Assembly (NCBI GenBank): GCA_026770025.1
Contig: JAMXDE010000018.1
Coordinates: 434,001-498,000, forward strand
Direction of reading: 5' to 3'
Source of the DNA: Craspedostauros australis
Taxonomy: Eukaryota; Bacillariophyta; Bacillariophyceae; Mastogloiales; Achnanthaceae
Length of the DNA stretch: 64,000 nt
The position numbers were made by a program, and so were the translations under genes. Of this stretch, positions 22,262-35,800 are shown piece by piece; the first letter of the stretch is position 1; each line of letters starts with the position of its first letter. A model generated the notes under the pieces. That model saw nothing but the letters and a program-made list of their open reading frames with translations, was not told the DNA's origin and searched no databases.

Positions 22262-22489
22262 CTATTGGAAGTAGATGGGGAACTTGTGGATGCATCTGAT
22301 GAGCAGATCCGTCTCGCTGGGACATGCTTGGAGTTGCTGCTTTGGAGTGGCACTCGCTGCTTCCGTACCCAGGCGGCGCAGTCCGCACTCTTGCAGCATC
22401 GCGTATTGCTTCTTGCATGGTCCATTCATCAGCTTGTCATTCGATCCATCTGCTGCGGCGGTGGCGTCTTCGCGTGGTGTCGTTGCCAT
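22262..22489 (-). CDS. Twin CX9C small protein, probable mitochondrial intermembrane space factor
   Basis: A 75-residue protein with two exact C-x9-C motifs, C25-C35 (CKKQYAMLQEC) and C56-C66 (CPSETDLLIRC), joined by a 20-residue linker. This is the coiled-coil-helix-coiled-coil-helix fold of proteins imported and oxidised by the Mia40/Erv1 pathway in the mitochondrial intermembrane space, many of which assist cytochrome oxidase assembly. I cannot say which member (for example a COX19-, CMC- or COA-like protein) it is. The ATG at 22489 gives the usual small size. It lies upstream of the T1/BTB gene on the same strand. Confidence 0.78.
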   Translation of the reverse strand: MATTPREDATAAADGSNDKLMNGPCKKQYAMLQECGLRRLGTEAASATPKQQLQACPSETDLLIRCIHKFPIYFQ

Positions 22490-23347
22490 GTTGCTTGTGT
22501 AATGTGTAACCTGTATTGTGCTCTCCGTTGGATGCTTGATGGTATGTAGTTGTTGTCTGATCTCGTCTCGCTTGTTGGATACAGACGAAAGTGTTGGCGA
22601 TTGCGCCGAGAGATGCGCATCCAGGAAGGTGGAACGAGAGAACGTGCGATGTGTTGGTGCTGTTTGTTTCTGCGTCCACGCAAGAACAGAGATTGGCCGC
22701 CATGTTCTTTCCGCGTGGAAGCATGATCCTTCTCTATCTTCGAACGGCAGTTTAGACTTCTTCATTGTCCGATTACCAATGAATGTCGAACAGTGGCCGC
22801 GTTGTCACATTGTTGTCCGATTTGTGTCTCAACGGCAAAACAAAATGACTTCGCATTTTGTGTCTGTCATGAACTCCTCAAGGGAAAAGCACATGACGTG
22901 TGTTCATTGGTGTTTGCTCAAATCCAGCCCAGTTGACTCGTTCGATTATCACTCGCCAGAAAACAGTGATGCCCAGATGAAGAAAAAATGGCGTGCGTTG
23001 TGATCGGCATTGCGGAAGGCAACACGATGTTGGACATCGACCTGTTTGGAGCAACTGCCGAAACAGAGAGCTGATCAGATGGTATTGTCATCATCGTCAT
23101 CGTCATCATCACCAGCATCACTTTCGCCAGCATCACTTTCGCCAAGAAAAGGAAATTCACTTCTGGCGCAGCGAAAACAAAAGGCAGTCCACAGCAAGGC
23201 AGAACAGAGTAAGAACGAACAGAAGCGCATTGCACTCTTCCATCACTGTCTCAAAGAACTTGACGTACCCAATTGCGTCGCAACCGCCACCGTTGTCACG
23301 ACCATCGTGATCATCGCAATCGCCATCATCGTTAACTTCAAGCCAAG
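22490..23347. other. Intergenic region between divergent genes
   Basis: The CX9C gene (minus) and the coiled-coil protein gene (plus) diverge from here, so it should hold both promoters. A CATCGT-type run (about 23087-23111) and a duplicated ATCACTTTCGCCAGC-like unit (about 23116-23142) are visible. No gene is supported. Confidence 0.5.
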
Positions 23348-26152
23348 ATGCCGAGGATTTTGAATGGGACGCCACGTCGTGGCACCGCGAGTTTGCCTGG
23401 CATGCCGCCTGCGTGCAACCGAAGCAGAACGAGTGGCCGTGGGATGAACGGCAAGGCAAGGTCGGGATCAACAGATTCGAAGGTGCCTTCCGCAGCAAGG
23501 CCATCAAGAACGGAGGTGTTGACCGGGGCGACGAAACGAGTCACATCCACAGAAGAAAGAGCAGTTGTGGAAGCAGCAGCAACATCAACAATTCCAATAC
23601 CCGCAAGAGCGGGGACCGGAATGGTGTGCTGGGAGAAAATCTTTGCATCAGAGCCTGGAGACTCGTCGAAGAACGACAGGCAACGGGTGTCGCAGCCAGT
23701 TCATTTGCAGCCACGTCAGAGAAAGGAAGACCGAAGGAGTCAGCAGCAGAGCAGAAGTATGCGCGCGAATATCTGCGGTGATGAAGATGAAGACGACGGG
23801 ACGGATCAACGCAAGAGTCCACCCAAACGCCAGCACAGGGATAAATCGGACAACCACAAGCAGCAGAAGCAGCAGACGCAGACGCAGATCCACGCTCAGG
23901 ACACGACAAGGAACGGGCCAAAATCCATACTCAGAACCTCCTCAACGATCTCGCAACACAAGCACATCAAATCAAGTCAACGTGACCGCGATGGATTCAA
24001 AACGAAGACAGCAACGAATCATGCAGCGGAAGAAATCTCTGAAAACGACGGATCTTTGGTAACGCCTGCGCCATTATCGAAAACGAAATCTGCGAGAGCA
24101 AAGACAGGCAGGAGGCATGTGACGTTTTCAGATGCTCTGCGCGAATCTGCCAACTCGCAGCAAGAGCAGGGGAAGAAGCAGAAGCAGATGCGACAAGTGG
24201 TTAATTCACGCCCAGCTGCACCGCGACATTGTGCCAACGACGCCAATACAAATGAAGATGACAACGCTGAGGCTGATACGATGGATTGCATGGATGAGGA
24301 GGATGGAAGTGACAGCGAACGTCCCACATCCCGGCGTCAGAGCAGCACATCGCAGCAAACGAATCAAACTGAAAATGAATCGACACCGAAAGCAAGGAAG
24401 AGCGCAAAGCGGTTGCCATCCCAATGCACTCCCAGGCCAAACAACGCCGACCCTGACCATGCCAATTCGAAAGCCGCAAACAAGACAAGGTCCAAACCAG
24501 CAGCAAAGGATGCAGCACAAGTGGATTCCGCGACCGCGCAACATGAAGAGCGCATGGCACCTCATTCTTTGACGCCCCCGCAATCATCATGGTCGTCGTC
24601 GTCTCCGAAACAATCTGGAGGCGTTTCTTCGTCATCAATTCTCACGAACGGCTTGGATGTTGAAGGGCTTCAGACCATGCTCTCAGAGTGGCCCAAGGTG
24701 AAATCAATGATGGAAGAGATCTACGCGAAGATCACGAATACAAGGTCTCCGCATGGGATGATGGTCTCCGATCAGTCTCTGACTGCTGTCGATGATGCCG
24801 ACCACGATAATAAAGATGCTCATCAGTCTTCGTCGCCATCGCCGTCGTTTGAGCAAGGTGATAGGGAGGCAAGAAACAAGAACACCAGAAGCAACCATGG
24901 TCGGCGCGTCGAAGAGGACGAGGATGATCAAACTGCGCAACAAAGTAGTAACAGCAAAAACAGCCACGACGACAAGAAGAGAACGAAGAAATCCAAACGA
25001 GATGTCGCCACCCCCTCCAAGAAGAGCTTGAAGGACACCTGCAGCAGCAACAGCAGCAACAGTGACGCCAATGACGTTGCGATGGAGCTCTTCCACAATA
25101 CGGTAGATGTAGAAGGGATGCTGCTGTCCGAAATAGTGAGCCTCCAAGAGGTTGTGCAAGAGAGCCAGAAGACTGTTATGGACCTGAAGGCAGAAAATGC
25201 GAAGCTGCGGAACCGGCTATCCCCAACATCTCCCAAGAATGAAGGCAACCGCAACAGCCGCGCTCGGCCGATCGAGATCGACGATCATTTAGAATCCGAT
25301 AAGTCCGAGCACCGCGATGCGCGCGAAGATCAGAGGAAGGCACGATCGAAGATCCGCATAGCTCCTGTCGCGGCAAATGAAGAAGATGATGACGATGACG
25401 ATGATGTCAAGAGGAAATCGCAACGTTTGCGAGAAGCGGAGCAACGCATTGAACAGAAACAGAAAGAGTTGGAGCACCGCGAGGCCCTGTTCAAAGAGCA
25501 GACACGAAAGATGCAAAGCCACATGCGACAGCTGCTTCGGAGGGAGGAACGAGTTGAAGAGATGGAGCTGGCGGCGGCTAAGACATCTGAGTCGTCCAAC
25601 GTTGCGTTGCGATCACCTCCATCATCTCCCAAGAAGACACCAAAGAAGAAGCAACGGCAACAACAGCGCAAAACATCAGAATCGCAACCAAAAGAAGTGT
25701 CTGAGATAGAGTTGGCGCAGCGACAATCAGCAGCCAAGGCTCAGGCACCGGAACATGATGCATCGCAAAGAGCAACCAGCAGAGCACCGGACCCACGACG
25801 AGAGCGGTCTGATTCGGCAGATTCAGCGGATGCGAATGCCAACACCAGCAGCGCTATCTCCTCATCCTCGTCCACTCGTCGTGGCCGCTCTCAGAAAAGG
25901 AAACGCACGAAGTCATCATCGTCACATTCGCTGCTTTCCGCAACCACGATCGTCAGACCATGGGAGCAATCCATGCGGCAGGATGATGCACGAACCGGCA
26001 GCAGAGCAACAGGTCCGCAAAGCAGCAGGCCAAGCGTTACCATCAGCTCACCCTCGGGATCCGCAGCCGCTTCCATTTCTTCAAAGAAGATGATCGTATC
26101 AGCTCGGAAGAGACGAAAGGGATCATCAAAGGTCTCTATTCCGGGACAGTAA
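23348..26152 (+). CDS. Long disordered protein with coiled coils, function unknown
   Basis: One uninterrupted frame of 934 residues. Most of it is low complexity and predicted disordered: long stretches of Ser, Gln, Lys, Asp and Asn, and basic clusters such as KKKQRQQQRK and KRKRTK. Two segments look like coiled coils: about residues 585-625 (VVQESQKTVMDLKAENAKLRN) and 687-745 (heptads through LREAEQRIEQKQKELEHREALF). Between them lies an acidic EEDDDDDDDV run. No catalytic domain is visible. A nuclear scaffold or chromatin-linked role would fit the basic patches but is a guess. The ATG at 23348 is the first in frame; the true start could be slightly downstream. Confidence 0.65.
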   Translation: MPRILNGTPRRGTASLPGMPPACNRSRTSGRGMNGKARSGSTDSKVPSAARPSRTEVLTGATKRVTSTEERAVVEAAATSTIPIPARAGTGMVCWEKIFASEPGDSSKNDRQRVSQPVHLQPRQRKEDRRSQQQSRSMRANICGDEDEDDGTDQRKSPPKRQHRDKSDNHKQQKQQTQTQIHAQDTTRNGPKSILRTSSTISQHKHIKSSQRDRDGFKTKTATNHAAEEISENDGSLVTPAPLSKTKSARAKTGRRHVTFSDALRESANSQQEQGKKQKQMRQVVNSRPAAPRHCANDANTNEDDNAEADTMDCMDEEDGSDSERPTSRRQSSTSQQTNQTENESTPKARKSAKRLPSQCTPRPNNADPDHANSKAANKTRSKPAAKDAAQVDSATAQHEERMAPHSLTPPQSSWSSSSPKQSGGVSSSSILTNGLDVEGLQTMLSEWPKVKSMMEEIYAKITNTRSPHGMMVSDQSLTAVDDADHDNKDAHQSSSPSPSFEQGDREARNKNTRSNHGRRVEEDEDDQTAQQSSNSKNSHDDKKRTKKSKRDVATPSKKSLKDTCSSNSSNSDANDVAMELFHNTVDVEGMLLSEIVSLQEVVQESQKTVMDLKAENAKLRNRLSPTSPKNEGNRNSRARPIEIDDHLESDKSEHRDAREDQRKARSKIRIAPVAANEEDDDDDDDVKRKSQRLREAEQRIEQKQKELEHREALFKEQTRKMQSHMRQLLRREERVEEMELAAAKTSESSNVALRSPPSSPKKTPKKKQRQQQRKTSESQPKEVSEIELAQRQSAAKAQAPEHDASQRATSRAPDPRRERSDSADSADANANTSSAISSSSSTRRGRSQKRKRTKSSSSHSLLSATTIVRPWEQSMRQDDARTGSRATGPQSSRPSVTISSPSGSAAASISSKKMIVSARKRRKGSSKVSIPGQ

Positions 26153-26276
26153 AGTACTGGCAGTTGTCGCTGGAGCACAAACGAGGACGCACATACCTAA
26201 ACTTGCATAGTACTCTAGTACGAGCTGTGTCACGCAGACCATCGATCGTGAGTTGCTGCTGGCCAAATGCAATAAT

Positions 26277-26281
26277 ATACC
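26277..26281. repeat. Target site duplication (ATACC), left copy
   Basis: ATACC directly precedes the 5' LTR and recurs directly after the 3' LTR at 38110-38114. Confidence 0.92.
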
Positions 26282-26809
26282 TAATAGAGCTAAACTAGTA
26301 ACCACCTTAGTGAGAGAGACTACGAATCATCCGACTCGTCAGCATTCCAGTAGATCGAACGAACACTTCGCCGGACCCCACGTTTGGAGACAGATCCAGA
26401 ACCTTGAAGCAGATCTTCGGAATTCATGTCAGGGAACCAATAGGGTTCCGATAACCAAGTTTCTGACACCCACCATCGCCAAAACGCCGACACACGGAAC
26501 CAAGGCCACAACAACACGCGCCATCGCCCATTGTCTCTCACAGAACTCAGACAACGGATCTCGACCCACGGTACTTGGGCTACACAACCCACACGCATTG
26601 TCATTCAGGACACCACAGGAGATCCCCATCGAAGGGAAGAACCATAGCACTAATCTCATAATCCGCACGTTTCTTCACCATCTACCAGTATTCTAAATTG
26701 ACTACTTGTGGAACAGAAGACTCTCGTCCGGATCGCTTGCCAGTCAAGCCTCTGCCTACAGCTAAAGAACAGCCAACAAGACAACAGCCATTACGTTTGG
26801 GCTCTATTA
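26282..26809 (+). repeat. 5' LTR of the young copia-type element
   Basis: A 528-base direct repeat, the same at every base as 37582-38109. It starts TAATAGAGC and ends GCTCTATTA, a perfect 9-base inverted repeat, instead of the usual TG...CA. Confidence 0.95.
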
Positions 26810-26854
26810 GATTAACAGTCGCAAAAGATTGTCAAGCTCTTAGACCTCTGCAAG

Positions 26855-29800
26855 ATGACCGTCACCCAACGCCTCCAAGCCTCCAACCGGCCACCTCCCA
26901 AGAGGAGCCCAGGAGACAGGACCGAAGCCTTCGAGACCCTTCCCGCGGACCCGAAGGACCCAAGCCTCTCTGCCATCCTTGATGGCACGCCAGGCTACCC
27001 AACGGCCGGGCCATCTTCGCTCTCCTTCGAGGACATCGGAGATAGCTTCATCGAAGTCACCTTCCGACACCCCATCATCGTGGACGCATGGAACCGAAAG
27101 GAAAGAACCAACGAAACCGAAATCGTGCGCCACGTCCACAAGACTACCTGGAACGCGTTCACGGAACTTGGACAGGAGTTTCGGATCAGCATCGAAACCG
27201 CCATGATCTTTGATCTCTTCCCACCCAAGACCCTCGCAGAAGAGAAGACCATCTCTCAACTGTTGATCACCATCCACGAAGAGGCCACCGACATGGACCC
27301 GGCATTAGTCATGTTCAACCTCAAGCACCCGGACGACATAGCAAGGAACTACGAGACAGGACTCCTCATCTACCACATCGGAGAATGGGTCAGATCCATC
27401 GAAGTTGAAGAGGAATCCACCCTCGAATCCACCCTTGACGCGATGTTCGTCGACACGGCCACCACCGCCAAAGCCATGGCAGACTTCTGCCGTTCCGAAC
27501 GATGCGGCAAACGCCACCACCACAAAGCGTGGTTGGATGCCATCGGAGAACACAAGAAGGCACTTTCCAATGCATCCGCGACCAGCGTCTCATCCGGATC
27601 AGAAACATCTACCCGTAGAACCGGACGCGACAACGACAGCCATCCAGGAGGAACCCCTTCTGGGCTCTCCTTCATGCTTGGAGGGAACACCCCGAACCGT
27701 ACTCCACCCGACTTCCGGAACGATACCCAACTTTCCAGCATCGCCAAGCAAGGATCACCAAACACATCGCCAGTAGTCATCGATACCCGTGGTACCACCC
27801 CACCCAACGAAGACACCGAACCAGGCACTGACGACGACCAACACCCTGGTAATGACGAAACCGTAGACGTACCCGACAACCGCGGTCCCACAGGACGGAA
27901 CCGACTCTTCCCCAACGTAGACCCCGCGACGATCGGTGATTACAACCGCAACCCAACCGGCGCCAAGGTAGTAACCTTCGCCCCCGAAACGACCGCCAGA
28001 GACCCAGGAGGTACCAATGCACCTCGAACGAACTACCCAGAGAACGATGGGAACCGTCCACCCCACAATCGGAACCCGCATCCCTACCACGGTACTGCGG
28101 ATACACCAGCCTCACACGGCGTGGGTAACTACCGAGGCAACAACGGGCACGAACCCGTGAACCGAAACCCTGCCGGCAACCAACCCGCGAGCCATGGGAC
28201 AAACCGTCCGCATCGTGACAACCATGGACCTCCAATTAACCATGGACACCACGGCGGCAACCCGTATGGACATCCCCCTACCATGGGAAACCAATTTCCC
28301 CATGGTCCACCGCTTCCGATGTACCACGGAACCCACCCAGGAGGATTCCCGCCCATCGGAATCCCTATCCCCATGGGACATTTTCCCCATGGAGCCGGAG
28401 GTTTTCCAATGCCACAAGGAGCCTTCACCCCCGTTGGACACCCTCACCCCGGGTATCCACCACGACCACCCGCGTATGGGTACCGCCCAACCGATCCCAA
28501 TGGAGATTTCGGAAGACATGACCCACGCAACATGGGCCCGAACACCCCACACGGGCAACACGATCCCGGGTATACACCCCATCGTGGACCCACCCGCGGC
28601 GAACCACCGGTCGCCCAGGCCAAGCTAACGAAGCGACGCCCCATCCCTGACTCTGTCAAATTCACGAGTGACGCGGCATCCTTCCAAGTGGTGAAACACC
28701 AAATCCATGCCCACCTCCTTGGAAACGACATGGCATACCTGATCAACGACCAGTTTCGGCACCGATACCATTCCCAAGGAATCCACGCGATCAAGGACCA
28801 CATCGACCCGGTGACAGGAGTGCCAACAACCACCTCACCAGAACAAGTCGCGAGCGATGTCAGGACCCTATTCGCGGGACTATACTCCGTCTTCGCCGGC
28901 GGCCCAGCACATGGACTCGCCACCAGAGGACTCCTCACCGAAGACGGTATCCTATTCTGGAATGAACTCCTCAATACCTACGATAACGACTGGATCAGAG
29001 GAATGGAGGTCGACTCTCTGATGAAGAGGGTACACGACTTCAACCCCAGCAGACAAGACCTGGGATCCTATGTGAAGGAAATCCAGGATATATTCGCGAA
29101 CGTGAATTTCCTGGCGACCAATCCGGATCAACAAGTCTCCGACGCGCAACAACGTCGCACGCTCCTTAACCATCTCATCGGTTGCGACGACATCAACGTT
29201 CGCACCATGGTCCGGAGCATCGAGCGAAGCCCGGACATGCAGTCGATGGGAGCCACCTGCATGTACCTCATCTCCGAGTCCGCCAGGGACAATGCGGTAG
29301 CCAACAACCAGCGGGGATCAAGGTCCGGCAAACGCAGGATCTTCAAGGCAACCGCCGAAACCAACCAAGATCAAGGTGAATCCAACACTGAGATGGTCAT
29401 CAATGCCATTTCGAAGAAACTACAGGAGGATCCCACCTTCATCTCACAAGAGGTATTCGATGGACTACCCGAGAAGGTCCGTCGAGTGATCATGAAACTC
29501 CGCAGTTCCCTCCGCTGGGCCCGCCGCAATAACGACCGGAACGGATCCGGATTCACCCGCGTCGAGGGCAAGAAGGAGCAGGAAGAACCCCAACCACCTG
29601 CCAGCGTGAAAACCCCAGAGAAAGGGGAGGAATCCAAGCCACACAAGCAGTATGGAGGTGTCACCCACGCGAACCTGGCCAGGTACACCGCAGGATCCAC
29701 CGAGGGATCTGATTCCCAGGACGGGAATGGATCGGACCTATCCTCGATCGACGCTTCGGAGCTTGCCAAGTTCCTAGTCGATTATGGAGGACACGAGGAG

Positions 29801-32800
29801 AACGGCAACGACCGACTCGTGAAAATGATCACGATGAGTGACTCATCCGACGCCCCAAGCCCTATCGATCCACCAGAATCCAATCAACGCCAATCAGTAC
29901 CCGAACAACTGATCAACCTGGCGACCTTCTCTCCGCAAACATACGCGGTATGTGACGGAGGCGCACAATGCTGCGTTATCGGGAACAAGGACCGGGTCTG
30001 GAAGATTGACTACATCTACCCGCATCGGACGTACAACATCGTCGGTGCCGTGGCCAGCACGATGAGGAAGAACAACCTCGCGGTGGTAGACGCAAGTATC
30101 AAAGCCAGGACCAGAGAAGGCAACGAAGTGATCCTCCGGATCTATGAAGCCGCTCTGAACGTCGACAGTCGGGTGACGCTGCTCTCCGACCACCAAATTC
30201 GGGCCAGTGGAGCCGTCCTCGATACGGTTTCATCGGAACACCGGGCATCGTTCGCGACATCAGGCACAGGCCGACAATGCCTAATGCCTAACGAAGACAC
30301 GACAATCAACTTGGAGATGCGAGACGCGCTGATGACGTTCGACGTTTTTCCCATCATGGAGGACGATGAGGATCTGCCCACCTATGACATCACCCCAAAG
30401 CAAGGATGGAACCCTTCAGATCACCAAGGAGGACACGTATGCAACGTGCCCATGGGTTGCTACCTTACCAGGGACCCAATTGGAGGAGACAAGGTTGTCG
30501 ACTGGAATGACCAACATGATGCACCGCGTGACGCTGGAGCAATGGATCCAAGCGCCCACAATGCATCAAAGGATCCCACGGAACCCAGGACACGCCAAGC
30601 CATAGACGGTATCCCGGATGACCCCATGGAAAGACGAGAATCCATGGACCCCAACGCCCACCATTCAGATGAACACGCCACAGGAGACTCCAACCGTGTG
30701 CACGAGGAGTACCCCAAGGTGGACGCATTCCTTGACACTCTAAGTCTCGAGGAACTCATCGGAATGTCACATGCAATCGACACGGTAACATTCGCGAAAT
30801 CGGCTACCGACACTGCCATCTCGATCCAAGGCACCCTTTTCGACATGGTGGACAATCTCTCCGCGGGAGACATCGACCACCTATACAGGGAGCTGGGCAT
30901 CGATCGCGAGGCCAACGCAGTAGGAACGGACCAAATGGGATACATCGAGCCAGCCAACGTTCTATCGACAAAGGTATCAGATCCGGATGACGAGGCCGAC
31001 AGCGCCATCTCATCCTTACACTCGGTAGGATCCGAACCGGCGTTCCAGAGAAATCGGGAGACTTTTCGTATCCCCAACGAGATCGGCGTGACCAAGGCAA
31101 CTCGCATCGACACCCTCCGGGGAGACCCGCGAAACGCACCTGAATACCACAGGCACACCAAGAGCGAGAACCCCGCCGGGATCGACGACCCGGGAAAAGA
31201 CAATCCCATGGACACCATGGACCGACACCCTGCGGAAGCCATGACCGAGTACAGCCACCAAGGGTTCCCGTTCCGAGCTAAATGGAAGTCCATCGATCTT
31301 CACAAGATCCGACCGTACCTCGGGTACCTGCCCACGCACGTGATCAAACAGACCCTTGCCAGAACCACACAACTCATGCGGGCAGTGATCACCTACCCTA
31401 TGCGAAGGCACAAGAAATCCAGATTCGAGTGGATGCGACGACAACGAATCCGGGAGATCGTGGCGACGGACACCATATTCTCCAACGTCAAGTCTTTTGG
31501 AGACGGATACTCCATGGCGCAAATCTTCTACGGGACATCCTCCCACATGATCAACGCATATGGCCTGAAGAAGAAAGAAGGAGTTTTCGTCGCCTTCCAG
31601 GATTTCATCAGGACAGAGGGTGCACCATGGGCCTTCCACAGCGACAACGCGAAGGAACAGACCGGAGAGAAGGTCCTCAAGCTTCTTAGGGACCTCCACA
31701 TCAAATCAAGGCTGACAGAACCGCACAACCAGCAACAGAACCCGGCCGAGCACAACGCCATCCTGTACATGAAGCGATGTGTCACGACGCTCATCGACCG
31801 GACAGGGGCACCACCAAAAGCATGGTTCCACGCTTTCCGATACATGTGTTACGTGCACAACCACACATCAGACCCGTCCCTACGGTACGCAATCCCATAC
31901 ACCGTACGACACGGAGAGACCGTTGACATCTCTGCGCTCTTGACTTTCCAATTCTACGAGAAGGTCTTGTACCATGACCCCAACGCTACCTTTCCGAACT
32001 CGAAGGAGAAGTCAGGATACTGGCTCGGCGTGGCAGAATCCCATGGGGACTTCCTCACCTACCACGTGCTGGATGACGAATCCCGACGTGTACTGGTACG
32101 AAGCGTGGTCCGCCCCTTCAGGAAGGGTATAAACAACAACAGGCGTGTCACCTTCGACCAAGACATGGACCCCGAGACGGATAACCCCAGCACACGGACC
32201 CCGCTGGAACTGTCTGGTACCCCACAAGGATGGAAGACCAAGATCCCACCTAAAAGAGGGTACGCAGCGACGGCCAAGACGACGCACCCACGGGCATGGG
32301 AGAACAAGACCAACAAACCGACGCAACCTACCGGGATCCCCAATTCAGGGGAGACACGGAACACAGGACCTGTCACTCGATCCCAAACGTTGACCAAACG
32401 GACAGCGAAGGCACCCACGACGCGTGACACCGAGAAGGACAAGCCGCGAACGAACCGCGATACGCCAGACAGGGGAGACTCTGACCCAGGGTCTTCATAC
32501 CTTCCGTGTTCATCGGGACCACCATCATACCAACGCATGGATGACGGCCCCGAAGAAAGGGGAGGGAATAAGAGGACCAAGCAAAACAAACGATCCGTTT
32601 TGTCAACAGGTACCAGGAAGGGCATCCCATGGAAGAACATCGTCCATGGAACGATCAGATCCATAATCCAGACCATCGCAGCGGATCCAGTCACGACAGG
32701 CGTGAACACCGCGCCACCGCAAAGAGTACCCACCCTAACAAACCATCCAGGGAACCCGAGGCAGAACCCACCAGGGTGCAACACGAACATCCCATGGGAC

Positions 32801-35800
32801 ACGACATCCATCTCCTTTGCCTGCAACCTGACGGCAACAGAAGTCAACCAACTCGCATACCTGGCCCAATGTGACCAGTACACCGAAAGAGACAACTTCA
32901 TCCTCGATGGAAGGAACCTCAACTGGAAGGCAAAGGGAATCACCAGTCACCACCACGAGACACGAGAGGATGGAACCACCGAAGCAATCCTAGAGATCCT
33001 ATGGATGAACGGAATGCGATCATGGTGCAGGATGGGAGACCTAAGGGCCCAACAGCCAGACATCATCATCGAATACACCGAACAGAACCGCCTACAGGAC
33101 CAGAAAGGGTTCGAATGGGTGGAACTCCACAGAGCAAGGAACCAACACATGCGATCAATGCTAGCCACCAAACTGGCAAACCACCGCCCAGGAAACAAGT
33201 ACAAGTTCGGCACCCTGGTACCCAACAGCCTGAAACACGCCATGGCTATCGACAGGCTCAACGGAAACGGACTCTGGAGCGAAGCCATCAACAAGGAACT
33301 GGACCAGATCAAACGGTTGGGAACCTTCAGACAACCAAGACCGAACGAAGCACTCGATGGGTACACCAAGATCCCATACCACATCGTCTACGACGTGAAG
33401 TTCGACTTACGTCGAAAGGCAAGACTAGTGGCAAATGGGAATAAAACATCCCCACCAACCGAAGACGTATACTCAGGGGTGGTAGCGTCAGACACCATCC
33501 GAATCGCCTTCGCCATCGCAGCAGCCAACGGACTGAGAGCATACGCCGGCGACGTAGGGAACGCGTTCCTATACGCCGACACCCTCGAGAAATGCTACAT
33601 CCGAGCAGGCCCTGAATTTGGTGACCTCGAAGGCAAACCCCTCATCATCCAGAAGGGACTCTACGGCCTGAGGACATCAAGTGCGAGGTTTCACGAACAC
33701 TTCGCGGACACCCTCCGAACCATGGGATTCCTACCCTCCAAGGCCGACAATGACATCTACACCCGAGAAGCCGACGACCACTACGAAATGATCACCACGT
33801 ACGTGGATGATGTACTGGTCTTCAGTAAGGACCCCATCCCAATCATCGACGACCTCAAGAAACGGTACACCATGAAACAATGCGGTGACCCAGAGTACTA
33901 CCTTGGCGGGAACATCGTCGACCTTCCCAAGAACTGGAAGGACAGGGGAGTCAACATCGGACTCTCGGCCCAGACGTATATCGGAAACGTCATCAAACGA
34001 GTGGAGCAACTAGTAGGGAAGACAATCCCGAAGGCATCCACCCCCATGGTAGAAGCCTGCCACCCAGAAAGCGACACCTCGGACTTCACAAGCGCTGAAG
34101 ACGCCAGGACCTACCGATCGATACTGGGTTGCCTCAATTGGGTCGTGACCCTCGGGAGGCTGGACATCCAATACGCCACGACGACGATGGCACGGTTCGC
34201 CATGGCACCAAGGGAAGGACACCTTTTGACCATCCAACGTATCATTGGATACCTCAAAGGTCGAGAAAGGGGAGCCATCCTCTGCGACCCCAACCCAGTG
34301 GACCACACAAACATCGACACCACCCTCTCAAGCCATTGGAGAGAATTCTACCCTACCGCATCTGAGGTCACCCCCATATCAGTACCAGCACCAAAAGGGA
34401 AACCGGTCCAAATCACGTGTTACGTGGACGCTGACCATGGCCATGACCAGGTCACACGGAAATCAATGACGGGCGTGGTTCTACTGATCAACAGCACCAT
34501 CGTCAAAACCATATGCAAACGACAGAACACAGTGGAGACATCAACCTACGGATCCGAATTGGTAGCCGCCAGGATAGCTACCGAGGCGGTCACAGGTCTG
34601 CGCTACATGCTGAGAGATCTCGGAGTCCCCATCGACGGACCCGCAATCATGCTCGGAGACAACAAAGCAGTGGTACTCAATACTACGGTTCCATCCTCAA
34701 CGCTGAAGAAGAAACACTGCTCATTGGCCTTTCACCAAATCCGGGAATGCATCGCCGCCGGAATCATCGTGTTCTCCCACATTGCGTCAGTCGACAACAT
34801 CGCCGACATACTCACCAAGCCCCTTTCCAAAACACCATTCCACCACATCACGTCGAGAACGATATTCCGGAACTCAATCCATGAGTCCGGATACCACAGC
34901 GAAACCATATCACAAGCCATAACAATGAGCAGGACGACCAGAGCAGACGATGATCCCGATATAATGGCCACGGAGACGCAAGAACCACCACCACCGAAGG
35001 AAGAACACACTATGAGTGTGAACATGGCAAGGTATCAACAAACCTCCATGAAATACAGCCCGACATCAAAAACCCTTCGGCTAACCAGAACCCTACGAGA
35101 ACCGAACCCCCTCGAAACGGCACAAAGGAAATCACCCAGAACCATCAAGCGCACCAAGAGCACATCGGCCTCGCCCAACCGCCAACAGACGCGAAATTCC
35201 AGTGTCGTATACGACATGACCAACAACCGTACCACGAATCAGAACCACGAGCCAGCCGGCGCGCCAACCGACAAATTCTTGATCCAGCGTGGTGACACAC
35301 CACCATCAGCCCTCACCGACGAATTTAGCACATTCTCGAGTATCAACCCCTCATGTGGAAGCGACGTCCTCTACTACCCAAGAGACATGCTGGAGACAGG
35401 GCCCATCATGCCAAGGAACCAATCACACGTCGCCACATCGACCAAGTTCCGGAAACCGACACCTGGAGCCGCCATGCCAGCCATCAAGGAAGGTAACTGC
35501 GAAACTTCCTTCCACACGGGCCTGACACCTCGGGTTTTCGTTACACCTGAGCACGAAACATACAGGTGCGACATGTTGATTGCTGATCTCCAAGAAGACC
35601 TGGCACGGAACGCGACCGCACCCTCTATTGCATTCCGCGACATGAACATGCTTTCACCACAAAAACGGAGCCGCCACAACCAGGACCCCGGACACAACCC
35701 CTCTCCATTCCAGACGAGGACACGCAAGATGACATTCCCAAAGTATACCCCGTTCTACGATGGCATTCAATGCCCCGTCCCCGGATCCAGGGTACTATAT

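Noticed and set aside
21900-22418. Longer start for the T1/BTB protein at 22418
   Set aside because: The extension overlaps the CX9C coding region in another frame on the same strand and is low complexity. The methionine at 21899 directly precedes the domain.
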